A DNA stretch of 6,314 bases from JBBRLG01 sp038231495 (lineage in GTDB: Bacteria; Planctomycetota; Planctomycetia; Gemmatales; Gemmataceae): positions 1 to 6,314 of the forward strand of contig JBBRLG010000440.1 of NCBI GenBank assembly GCA_038231495.1, in the 5' to 3' direction. This document shows positions 1-6,079 of this stretch, one piece after another. Within the stretch, counting starts at the first letter, position 1. Every line of letters starts with the position of its first letter. Both the position numbers and the translations under genes were made by a program. Under the pieces are notes generated by a model. That model was not told the origin of the DNA and ran no database searches. It was given only the letters and a program-made list of their open reading frames with translations.

Positions 1-6
1 AAGCCA

Positions 7-27
7 CGTCGGGCTTACGCCTCGACG
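7..27 (-). repeat. REP-like bulged hairpin with GTAA loop, downstream of the protease gene
   Basis: Read on the minus strand this is CGTCGAGGC-GTAA-GCCCGACG. The two arms pair over 8 bp (CGTCG then GGC against GCC then CGACG) with one bulged A and a GTAA loop, a GNRA-type tetraloop in RNA. It starts 38 bp after the stop codon of the Tricorn-like gene, in the direction of its transcription. No T-run follows, so it is not a textbook intrinsic terminator. A dispersed REP-type palindrome or an mRNA 3' stabiliser/terminator-like hairpin are both possible. The pairing is seen directly; the role is inferred. Confidence 0.5.
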
Positions 28-64
28 CTCGCCTTTGGATGTTTTATTCGCGCAGCGTCCCCGC

Positions 65-3000
65 TCACTTCTTCGGCGTCACCGGCGGCGGCGGCAGCGT
101 CTTCTCCTTCGTCTTCAACTCCTCCAGAAGCACCGCGATCGCCTTGTTCAACTGCTCGTCCTCGCCCGCGAACTCCTTCGCCGGGTCGTTGTCAATCACG
201 ATGTCCGGATCGACGCCGTGTCCCTCCATGATCCACTTCTTGCCTTCGATGTCGTAACGCGAGAACTCCGGCCGGTTAAGCGTGCCGCCGTCCAACAACG
301 GCAGCGTGCCGCGGATGCCGACCACGCCGCCCCAACTGCGCTTGCCGATCAGTTGGCCCATCTTGTACTGCCGGAAACGGTACGGGAAAATGTCGCCGTC
401 GGACGCCGAGAACTCATTCATCAGGCACGCCAGCGGCCCGTTGAGCATCTCGCGCGGGTTCGTCGTCGGCAAGCTGTTGCGCGAAACGTCGATCATGGCC
501 AGCTCGCGCCGCAGCCGTTCGATAATCATCGGCGAGACGTTGCCGCCGCCGTTGCCGCGCACGTCGATGAGGAGCGCCTTCTTGTGAATCTGCGGGTAGA
601 AGTGCTTCGCAAACTCGTTGAGGCCGGGCACCCCCATGTCGGGGATGTGCAGGTAGCCGACCTTGCCGCCCGTAGCGTCGCTCACCTTCTTGATGTTGCC
701 CTGCACCCAATCCTGGTAATACAACTCGCCTTCACTGGCGATCGGCACGACCACCACCTCGCGGCCCGCCTTGTCCTTGGGTTCGGTGCTGAGCCGCAAC
801 GTCACCTGCTTGCCGGCCTTGCCGACCAGCGCCTCGTAGATGTTCGCCATCTCGTTGGCCGGCTGGCCGTTGAGCGCGGTGATGAAGTCGCCTTCCTTCG
901 CCTCCACGCCCGGCTCGGCCAGCGGCGACCGCACCTTGCCGTCCCAGCTGTTGCCGCGCAGGATTTTCGCGATCTTGTAATAACCCGTCGCCTTGTCGCG
1001 CTGCAGCTCCGCGCCGAGCAGGCCAAGCTGAATGCGCTGCGGGTGCGGCATCTCGCCGCCGCCGACGTAGGCGTGGCCGACGTTTAACTCGCCGATCATC
1101 TCGCCGATCACATAACTAAGGTCGGCGCGGTGGTTGACGTGAGCCACCAGCGGCTCGTACTTGGTGCGCATCACTTTCCAATCGACACCGTGCATGTTGG
1201 GGTCAAAGAAGAAGTCGCGCATCTGCCGCCACGATTCGTTATAGATTTGCGCCCATTCCTTCTGATGGTCGAGCTTCATCTCCATACCCGACAGGTCGAG
1301 GCCGTCGCCGATGTTCACCGGGCCTTTCGGCGTGTCGATGACGCCGAACTTGCCGTTCTGCGCAACGATCATCTTCTTGCCGTCGGCGGAGACATCGAAG
1401 CCATTGACGTTGCCCAACCCGGTTTCCTTGCGGGTGGCGAGGTCGAAGAGGTTAAAGACGGGCTGGGCGTCCTTGGTGCCCTGGCGGATATAATAAATCG
1501 AACTGCCGACCGCGGCGAGGTTGCGATAGTTCGCCGGCTGGATCGGCACTTGCAGGATGCGGTCCTTGATGCCGTCCACGTCCACCTTTAGCGGGGCGTC
1601 CTTCTTCGGTTCCTCGGCTTTGGGGGCTTCGGCCTCGTCGTTGCGCGTCCGGAACGGCGACGGCGTGTCCTTCGCCAGGGTCACAAGGTAGATGCGCTGC
1701 ATGTCCTTGTAGGCGTGGTTCCATTCCGTGTCACTGTAGACCGGGTTGAAGTCGCGCGACGAGACGAAATACAGGTATTTGCCGTCCCCGCTGAACACCG
1801 GCTCGGCCGAACCGAACCAGCCGTCGGTCACTTCGTAGCTCTTGGCCTGCTCCAACGAGTGCAGGTAAACCTTGCTCAGCCCCTCCTCTTCCTGTTGGGA
1901 GAACGCGACCCATTTGCTGTCGGGCGACCAGACCGTGTCACGCACTTCCCAAACCTTGGCCTGGTGGACCAGCTTGACGGCCTTCGTCGCCACATCGACG
2001 TATTGCACGCGCAGCTTTTTGTCGCCCCAGACGATCTTCTTGGAGTCGGGCGACCACGCGATCTCGTACTTGTAGGTGTCGGCACCGGTGGTGAGTTGTT
2101 TCGGCGCTTCCTTGCCGTCGGGCGCCATAACGTATATCTCGTCCTCGCCGCTGGCGTCGGAGATGTAAGCGATCAGCTTGCCGTCGGGCGACCACTTGGA
2201 ATTGCGCTCGTGGACGCCGGAGGTGTTGGTCAGGTTGCGCGTGATGCCGGGACCCGTCGTCGGCACGGTGAAGATTTCGCCGCGCGCCCCGAGCAAGGCC
2301 CGCTTGCCGTCGGGCGACAGCTCGAAGTTGGTCACGTTCTTGCTGACGCTGACGACGCCGGTGCGCGCCCCGGCGCGGTCTTCCAGGATGCGGATCGGCA
2401 CCTTGTGCAACGATTCGGTCGCCAGGTCGAAGCGGTAAATCCAGCCGCCGTTCTCGAAGACGATGGCCTTGTCGCCGAGCGACGGAAACTTGATATCGAA
2501 GTCGGCAAACTTCGTGAGCTGGCGCGTGGTCTTGTCGGTGAGGTCGTAGGCGTAGAGGTTCATCCGTTTCTTGTCGTCGCGGTCGGACAGGAAATAGATG
2601 CGGTTGCCGCTCCACATCGGGATGATGTCCTGCGCCTCGTTATTCGTGATATTCTCGGTCTTTTTCGTCTCGAAATCGTAGACCCAAATGTCGTCGGCCA
2701 TGCCGCCGCGGTAGCGCTTCCAGGTGCGGAACTCGCGGAAGACGCGGTTGAAAGCAAGCTTCTTGTCGTCGGGCGAAAACGAGCAGAAGCCGCCGCGCGG
2801 CAACGGCAGCGGTTCGGGCAGGCCGCCGTCGAGCGTGACGGTGTAGAGTTGGCCGAGGAAGTCGTTGAACGAGCGCATGCGCGAGCGGAAGACGATGGTT
2901 TTGCTGTCGTGCTTCCAGCCGATGACGATGTTGTTGGGACCCATGCGGTCGGACACGTCGTCGCGGCCGAGCGTGGCGGTGTAGGTCAGGCGTTTGGGCG

Positions 3001-3316
3001 TGCCGCCCTCGGCGGGCATGACGAAGACTTCGGTATTGCCGTCGTATTGGCCGGTGAACGCCAGCCACTTGCCGTCGGGCGAAAAGCGGGCGAACATCTC
3101 AAAGCCGTCGTGGTTGGTCAGCTTGCGGGCGGTGCCGCCGTTGGAATCCACGGTGTAAAGGTCGCCCGCGTAGGTGAAGACGAGCTGCTTGTCGTGGACG
3201 GTGGGGAAGCGCAGCAGCCGAGCCTCGTCCGCGCCGGGCGGGGCGTCCGGCTTGTCGTCGGCGCCGGCGAAGCCGCTGTACAGGAGCAAAAATGCACAAC
3301 AGAGCCAAAGTCGCAT
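65..3316 (-). CDS. Secreted Tricorn protease homolog (S41-type serine peptidase with beta-propellers and PDZ)
   Basis: This 1083-residue protein is close in length to archaeal Tricorn (about 1070). Tricorn-family enzymes cut oligopeptides into small di- to tetrapeptides. Residues 1-19 are a signal peptide (MRLW, a hydrophobic stretch, then AGA before DD), so the enzyme probably acts outside the cytoplasm. Residues about 35-690 carry many TolB/PD40-type blades with SPDGK or SPDSK motifs (first at 79-83), consistent with two propellers. A PDZ domain covers about 765-855 and the S41 core about 860-1060. Visible active-site candidates are H748 (in NVGHAYV), the RGNGGG oxyanion motif ending at G925, S972-D973 (in FSASDGD) and E1031 (in MEGHGVDPD). 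They match the Tricorn H746, G918, S965-D966 and E1023 positions with small constant offsets. Tricorn S745 is replaced by G747. The ATG at 3316 has GGAGGA 4 bp upstream. The C-terminus is a KEK/PPPP tail. The gene appears monocistronic. Confidence 0.93.
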   Translation of the reverse strand: MRLWLCCAFLLLYSGFAGADDKPDAPPGADEARLLRFPTVHDKQLVFTYAGDLYTVDSNGGTARKLTNHDGFEMFARFSPDGKWLAFTGQYDGNTEVFVMPAEGGTPKRLTYTATLGRDDVSDRMGPNNIVIGWKHDSKTIVFRSRMRSFNDFLGQLYTVTLDGGLPEPLPLPRGGFCSFSPDDKKLAFNRVFREFRTWKRYRGGMADDIWVYDFETKKTENITNNEAQDIIPMWSGNRIYFLSDRDDKKRMNLYAYDLTDKTTRQLTKFADFDIKFPSLGDKAIVFENGGWIYRFDLATESLHKVPIRILEDRAGARTGVVSVSKNVTNFELSPDGKRALLGARGEIFTVPTTGPGITRNLTNTSGVHERNSKWSPDGKLIAYISDASGEDEIYVMAPDGKEAPKQLTTGADTYKYEIAWSPDSKKIVWGDKKLRVQYVDVATKAVKLVHQAKVWEVRDTVWSPDSKWVAFSQQEEEGLSKVYLHSLEQAKSYEVTDGWFGSAEPVFSGDGKYLYFVSSRDFNPVYSDTEWNHAYKDMQRIYLVTLAKDTPSPFRTRNDEAEAPKAEEPKKDAPLKVDVDGIKDRILQVPIQPANYRNLAAVGSSIYYIRQGTKDAQPVFNLFDLATRKETGLGNVNGFDVSADGKKMIVAQNGKFGVIDTPKGPVNIGDGLDLSGMEMKLDHQKEWAQIYNESWRQMRDFFFDPNMHGVDWKVMRTKYEPLVAHVNHRADLSYVIGEMIGELNVGHAYVGGGEMPHPQRIQLGLLGAELQRDKATGYYKIAKILRGNSWDGKVRSPLAEPGVEAKEGDFITALNGQPANEMANIYEALVGKAGKQVTLRLSTEPKDKAGREVVVVPIASEGELYYQDWVQGNIKKVSDATGGKVGYLHIPDMGVPGLNEFAKHFYPQIHKKALLIDVRGNGGGNVSPMIIERLRRELAMIDVSRNSLPTTNPREMLNGPLACLMNEFSASDGDIFPYRFRQYKMGQLIGKRSWGGVVGIRGTLPLLDGGTLNRPEFSRYDIEGKKWIMEGHGVDPDIVIDNDPAKEFAGEDEQLNKAIAVLLEELKTKEKTLPPPPVTPKK

Positions 3317-3320
3317 GGTG

Positions 3321-3326
3321 TCCTCC
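3321..3326 (-). promoter_or_regulatory. Shine-Dalgarno site of the Tricorn-like gene
   Basis: On the minus strand this reads GGAGGA, followed by CACC and the ATG at 3316. It is the strongest ribosome-binding site in the window and fixes the start directly in front of the signal peptide. Confidence 0.75.
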
Positions 3327-3464
3327 GCTGGGGGGTAAAAGGGATAGCATGGCGAAGAACGCGGCTTGTGTCCAGGGTGGAGCGATTTGGGAGGGGTGGG
3401 TATAGTGGGCGGAAGATGCCTGAAAAAGGGGTTGTAGCGGCTGTGCGCTGCGGCGGCGATTGCA

Positions 3465-3501
3465 CTTGTAGCGCGCGGTAGCTTGGTTCACGATTCAGGG
3501 C
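3465..3501 (+). repeat. Duplicated upstream element, copy 1, with candidate promoter
   Basis: These 37 bp match 4298-4334 at 31 positions without gaps. The best-kept part is GGTTCACGATTCAGGGC at 3485-3501 (16 of 17 matching). Within it, TTGTAG (3466-3471), a 17-bp spacer and CACGAT (3489-3494) resemble a weak sigma-70 promoter. The copy in front of A' has the same spacing with TTGTGG and CACAAT. The element ends 26 bp before the start codon of protein A. The repeat is seen directly; promoter or operator function is inferred. It may simply be the flank of a duplicated segment. Confidence 0.5.
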
Positions 3502-3527
3502 AGGAAGAGCAAAGGGAGGGCAGACGA

Positions 3528-3857
3528 ATGGCGGTGACGACGAACATTCCTTGCACGATCAGTCCGGAAGCAACAGCCCGCGTTGCGGAGTTAGGCATCC
3601 AACACGACTTCGACCGGATGGTGGAACACACTCTGAACTCCATTCCGGAACTGCGCCGAGTGGAAGTGCTTCTTGAGTCAGCCTCCGAGGACGATGACGA
3701 ATCGCGGGTGGTGATTGTGTCCTATCTTCCGGCCCTGGGGAACGGTCCGGACCCCACCATGTGGCAATGGGGGCAGTGGGTCATCGACACTTTTTCCCCG
3801 GACGTTTGGCGACACGTGGCAATGATTACGCTCTTCGAGGCAGTCGATGGACGGTAG
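3528..3857 (+). CDS. Conserved small protein A, partner of an HEPN-like protein (function unknown)
   Basis: This 109-residue protein is not one I can name. The start is the ATG at 3528, with GGGAGGG ending 7 bp upstream. This start also aligns exactly with that of the paralogue at 4372. Visible features are an N-terminal IPCTISPEA motif (7-15), a helix-like AELGIQ segment (20-25), an IPELRRVEVLL strand region (39-49), an acidic run EDDDE (54-58), and a conserved SPDVWRHV (90-97). There is no signal peptide, no membrane segment and no nucleotidyltransferase GS...D signature, so it is not an obvious MNT antitoxin. The next gene begins inside its last codons (11-bp overlap), which implies translational coupling and a joint role. 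By analogy with two-gene HEPN modules it could be an antitoxin or regulator of the HEPN protein; this is inference. Confidence 0.75.
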   Translation: MAVTTNIPCTISPEATARVAELGIQHDFDRMVEHTLNSIPELRRVEVLLESASEDDDESRVVIVSYLPALGNGPDPTMWQWGQWVIDTFSPDVWRHVAMITLFEAVDGR

Positions 3858-4263
3858 AGCCTTTTTGACCGTTGCCCGCGAACTGGCGGCCGGTCGCACG
3901 GCCGCCCACTGGCGGTCGGCGGTCGGGCGGGCCTATTACGCTATCTTCTTGGAAGGCCGCGACCACCTGCAGCGCTGGGGATTCGTTCCTCACCAGCGCG
4001 ACCCGGTGCATTCGTTCGTGCGCTTACGATTCGACTACGCCGCCGACCCGGACTTGGTAATGGTCGGCCGCGCCCTGGATAATCTCTCAAAATTGCGGAA
4101 TGTGGCGGACTATCAAACACAATCGCACTCCTTCGCCGACGACACGGAGGCCCAAACGTCAATAACCAATGCGCTCCGCGCCCTGGCATTACTCGACGCC
4201 GTGGAGGCTGACCCCGTACGCCGCGCCGCCGCAATTGTCGACATGCGCGTCCGCTGGCCGTAA
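3847..4263 (+). CDS. HEPN-like domain protein
   Basis: This 138-residue, probably all-helical cytoplasmic protein has the HEPN hallmark WRSAVGRAYYAIF (22-34) in its first long helix. It ends with the family's second signature, KLRNVADYQ (82-90), followed by the final helix NALRALALL. HEPN proteins are often RNA-cleaving toxins whose active site is R-x4-6-H. Here R84 is followed by D88-Y89, and the next histidine, H94, is ten residues away. Catalysis by the standard motif is therefore doubtful, and an RNA-binding or non-nucleolytic role is possible. The start ATG at 3847 lies inside the end of gene A, with GAGG 6 bp upstream. The family call rests on these motifs and helix pattern. The pairing with A suggests a toxin-antitoxin or regulatory couple, which is unproven. 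Confidence 0.75.
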   Translation: MDGRAFLTVARELAAGRTAAHWRSAVGRAYYAIFLEGRDHLQRWGFVPHQRDPVHSFVRLRFDYAADPDLVMVGRALDNLSKLRNVADYQTQSHSFADDTEAQTSITNALRALALLDAVEADPVRRAAAIVDMRVRWP

Positions 4264-4297
4264 ACCTTGTCCGTGCGTGCCACCTGCCGTAATTACC

Positions 4298-4334
4298 CTT
4301 GTGGCGGGCGGCAGGGTGGTTCACAATTCAGGGC
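4298..4334 (+). repeat. Duplicated upstream element, copy 2, with candidate promoter
   Basis: This is the second copy of the 37-bp element seen at 3465-3501, lying in the 108-bp gap between the HEPN gene and A'. TTGTGG (4299-4304), 17 bp and CACAAT (4322-4327) form a better sigma-70-like match than copy 1. It ends 37 bp before the start of A', against 26 bp in copy 1, so an 11-bp length change lies between element and start codon. It suggests that A' has its own promoter. Similarity seems to extend weakly further left. Confidence 0.5.
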
Positions 4335-4371
4335 GGCAACGATTGTCGGCAGAGGATTGGAGGGCATTCGG

Positions 4372-4815
4372 ATGACGGCACAAACAGCCATTCCTTGTTC
4401 GATCAGTCCGGAGGCGGCGGAGAGGACGGCGGAACTCGGTATTCAACGTGAGTTCGAGCAGATGCTGGAATACGCCCTGCAGTTCGTACCCGATCTGCGG
4501 CAGGTCGAAGTAACGTTGGCACCGCCGTACGACGCGGAGGAAGAACCGCGAATTGTCATCAACGCCTCGGTGGGATACCAAGAAGGCGACCCTCTAAATC
4601 CCGGCTTTCAGATTTGGGCGGAGTGGGTGGGCCGCACCCTTTCGCCCGATGTCTGGCGGCACGTCACCATGCTCCTCTGGGATGAGCAGACTGCGAAGTT
4701 TCCCTTCGTTAAGGGAGTGGCTCCGATTGGGGGTCCCGGACGGCGCGAGGATTTCGAGAAGTATCTGGCGGCCGTGCCAAACGTCGCGCCGCCGGAGAAC
4801 GACCGACTCGACTAG
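4372..4815 (+). CDS. Protein A', longer paralogue of A (function unknown)
   Basis: This 147-residue protein aligns with protein A from the first residue: 30 of the first 60 positions are identical, including IPC.ISPEA, AELGIQ and VEV. The motif SPDVWRHV recurs at 91-98. DNA similarity is also high near the start (3545-3571 against 4389-4415 differ at 3 of 27 bases), so this is a tandem duplication and not convergence. It differs by a 40-residue C-terminal extension with a GG/GP turn, a charged REDFEKYL helix and a Pro/Asp-rich end. In A the HEPN start codon occupies the corresponding place. The ATG at 4372 has GGAGGG 7 bp upstream, the same spacing as in A. No HEPN gene follows it; the next gene lies 104 bp downstream. 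It may be a second regulator for the single HEPN protein or an orphan left by deletion. Confidence 0.72.
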   Translation: MTAQTAIPCSISPEAAERTAELGIQREFEQMLEYALQFVPDLRQVEVTLAPPYDAEEEPRIVINASVGYQEGDPLNPGFQIWAEWVGRTLSPDVWRHVTMLLWDEQTAKFPFVKGVAPIGGPGRREDFEKYLAAVPNVAPPENDRLD

Positions 4816-4919
4816 CGGGCCGTAGCGACGCCACGCGGAACGGCGGCGGACTGCCATCCAACCGCAACCTTCGATAAGCTACAGGGACAAGAGTGTTTGA
4901 TTCGCCGGAAAGAAATGCC
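4816..4919 (+). other. Short intergenic gap before the DUF433 gene
   Basis: These 104 bp hold no coding remnant of a second HEPN gene in any frame I read, and no clear promoter. A GTG at 4893 could extend the DUF433 protein by nine residues into this gap, but the ATG at 4920 has the better-placed GGAAAG (4908-4912 region) and gives the usual family start. Confidence 0.35.
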
Positions 4920-5297
4920 ATGCAAACCAACACGATCCGCATCGTCGATGTCGGCCGGGGACCGCAGATCGAGGGGCATCGGCTGACAGTAATGGACGTT
5001 TTTTACTATCTGCACCGCGGTTACGACTTCGCCTTTATCCACCAGGTCATGCCCAGCCTGACGCCCGAACAGTTCGATACGGTTGTCGAGTACGTCAACG
5101 AGCACCGCGGCGAGTTGGTCGAAAGAGATGGCCGAGTTGAGGAGTTTCACAAGCGAGGCATGGAGGCACAGCGCGCCCGTGGCGGCGTTTTCGCGGAAAA
5201 CGACGAGAACGTCACGACGGAGGAGCGTGTTGCACGCCTCAAGGAAAAAATGAAGCACAAGCTGACGGAGAAGAACGGTGCCCGTCATCCTGATTGA
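4920..5297 (+). CDS. DUF433 domain protein, probable antitoxin
   Basis: This 125-residue protein matches the DUF433 pattern closely over residues 14-68: GPQIEGHRLTVMDV, then a helix-turn-helix-like stretch (LHRGYDFAFI), then SLTPEQFDTVVEYVNEHRGE. DUF433 proteins are small winged-helix/HTH-type DNA-binding proteins, often encoded just upstream of PIN-like (DUF5615-type) toxins and proposed to be their antitoxins. Residues about 70-125 form a charged, Glu/Lys/Arg-rich tail with little order predicted by eye, typical of the toxin-binding arm of antitoxins. The next gene starts 20 bp before this one ends, so the two are translationally coupled. It likely binds its own promoter; no operator was identified. 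The start at 4920 is preferred over the GTG at 4893. Confidence 0.85.
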   Translation: MQTNTIRIVDVGRGPQIEGHRLTVMDVFYYLHRGYDFAFIHQVMPSLTPEQFDTVVEYVNEHRGELVERDGRVEEFHKRGMEAQRARGGVFAENDENVTTEERVARLKEKMKHKLTEKNGARHPD

Positions 5298-5685
5298 CGC
5301 CAACATCGAAGGCCACGGAATGCACATTTGGATGCGAATGCAAACCGTCCAATGGCGTGACCGCACCACGGCACTGGAGGTGACGCTGCAAACGTTCCGC
5401 GAGGCTGGCCTAAACCCGGCGTCCCCGGACGATGTAGTTTGGCGGTTTTGTCAGGCCCACGGCCACTATCTTCTAACGAGCAACCGCAACGAGGAGTCTG
5501 AACACTCGCTTGAGGCAACGCTTCGCCGCGAAGGAACGCCGACTAGCTTGCCCGTGTTCACCCTTCCCTTGCCGGATCGCGTTTACTACGAACCGGCTTT
5601 TCTGGAACGCGTGGTGGAAAAGCTCCTCGATTATGTCCTTTTTGCCGACAACATCCGTGGCACCGGCCGGCTGTATCTTCCCTGA
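5278..5685 (+). CDS. PIN-like protein paired with DUF433, probable toxin
   Basis: This 135-residue protein begins with GTG at 5278, inside the end of the DUF433 gene, with GGAG 7 bp upstream. Its N-terminus (VILIDANIEG, D7 and E11) resembles the first strand and Asp of PIN-like domains. A central PDDVVWRFCQAHGHYLLTSN segment (50-69) resembles the helix and strand that in DUF5615/Mut7-C-type proteins precede an acidic pair. Here that position reads NRNEES (69-74), so the expected aspartates are replaced by Asn, with Glu72-Glu73 just after. PIN domains are Mg-dependent ribonucleases. If this protein is active, it must use an altered site. The assignment rests on gene pairing, size and these weak motifs rather than on a clear family match. 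The C-terminal part (VYYEPAFLERVVEKLLDYV) is a long helix. Confidence 0.6.
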   Translation: MPVILIDANIEGHGMHIWMRMQTVQWRDRTTALEVTLQTFREAGLNPASPDDVVWRFCQAHGHYLLTSNRNEESEHSLEATLRREGTPTSLPVFTLPLPDRVYYEPAFLERVVEKLLDYVLFADNIRGTGRLYLP

Positions 5686-5768
5686 GTCACAAGCGGAATT
5701 GCGGAATTGTGTGGTGCTTGATGGAGTGTCGAACGAACAAAGGGCCACAACTCGCTGCGGAATCGTTG
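5686..5768. other. Intergenic remnant between the PIN-like gene and the vapC fragment
   Basis: This 83-bp stretch lies between two converging genes. It contains a tandem octamer GCGGAATT (5693-5700 and 5701-5708). No reading frame on the minus strand continues the VapC sequence, so the missing end of vapC is not hidden here. No terminator hairpin with a T-run was seen. Confidence 0.4.
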
Positions 5769-6050
5769 TCAAGCGAACGGTCCGCGTCTCCTTTGAAACG
5801 CTCGATAGGCGTGCAACGGCATCGGGGTGCTGAGGATGTCGGCCAGTAGGCGAGTTGCTTGGGGCGGCTTGATGAGACCCTTCCGCTCCGCGCGGGTCAG
5901 CGCGTGGGCGACTTCGGCAGGGAAAAAATCCGGGGCAAGGAGTTCGTGCAGCTGCTTGCGAAAGTCATCACGGATGGAATGGGCTTTTGGCGAATCGGGC
6001 TCGGTCAAAACCCACTTCAACGCCACAGAAGCATCAAGGACGTACTTCAT
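5769..6050 (-). pseudogene. vapC: VapC-family PIN toxin, truncated at the 3' end
   Basis: The 93-residue product starts like a VapC ribonuclease of type II toxin-antitoxin systems: YVLDASVALKWVLTE (D6 is the first catalytic Asp), followed by LLAPDFFPAEVAHAL with E46 as the second acidic residue, and ERKGLI. Family members usually run 125-145 residues and have two further aspartates in a DxxYxALA helix and a T.D strand. Here the match stops after STPMPLHAYR (75-83) and a non-homologous RRRGPFA ends the frame. I read the other two minus-strand frames past this point and found no continuation, so the end was lost by deletion or recombination and not by a simple frameshift. Without half of its metal site the product is very unlikely to be an active nuclease. 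The start is intact, with an ATGA overlap to a likely antitoxin scrap. Confidence 0.75.
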
Positions 6051-6079
6051 TCCTCGTCGCGCCCTTGGCGGACTAAGTA
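6047..6079 (-). pseudogene. Possible 3' scrap of the vapC partner antitoxin gene
   Basis: On the minus strand the bases just before the vapC start read as YLVRQGRDEE and stop, and this TGA overlaps the vapC ATG as ATGA, the usual vapB/vapC coupling. Upstream the frame runs straight into the transposase stop codon at 6095-6097. This is what an insertion near the end of an antitoxin gene would leave. The peptide is too short to identify by itself, so the call depends on the overlap and the charged end. Confidence 0.35.

Larger units (their letters stand above)
3317..3527. other. Divergent intergenic region between the protease and the small-gene run
   Basis: This 211-bp gap lies between two divergently transcribed units and must hold both promoters unless the right-hand one is internal. 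On the minus strand a TATACC box (complement of about 3396-3401) with a TTTTCA-like element about 16 bp upstream is a weak candidate for the protease. The right part (3465-3501) is repeated upstream of the second paralogue and is described separately. No small ORF with a convincing ribosome-binding site was seen here. Confidence 0.4.

Noticed and set aside
2115..3085. Recurring CTTGCCGTCGGGCGA words (near 2115, 2178, 2305 and 3069) that look like a dispersed DNA repeat
   Set aside because: They encode the repeated SPDGK motif of the propeller blades on the minus strand, so they reflect protein repeats and not a DNA element.
3318..3357. G-rich stretch just upstream of the protease start, considered as a G-quadruplex or riboswitch
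   Set aside because: There is only one long G-run with short irregular neighbours, and no conserved aptamer-like pairing was seen.
1715..3481. A 588-codon plus-strand open frame opposite the protease gene, and another at 35-1087
   Set aside because: They are antisense to a gene with clear domain structure. The length comes from high GC and codon bias; the translations are low-complexity Val/Ala/Arg/Asp mixtures without motifs or ribosome-binding sites.
4812..5369. A 185-codon minus-strand frame opposite the DUF433 gene
   Set aside because: It is the shadow of a well-supported DUF433 gene and has no recognisable domain or start signal.
5473..5772. A 99-codon minus-strand frame that might continue vapC by frameshift
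   Set aside because: Its translation shows none of the DxxYxALA or T.D features of the VapC C-terminus and it overlaps the PIN-like gene in antisense.
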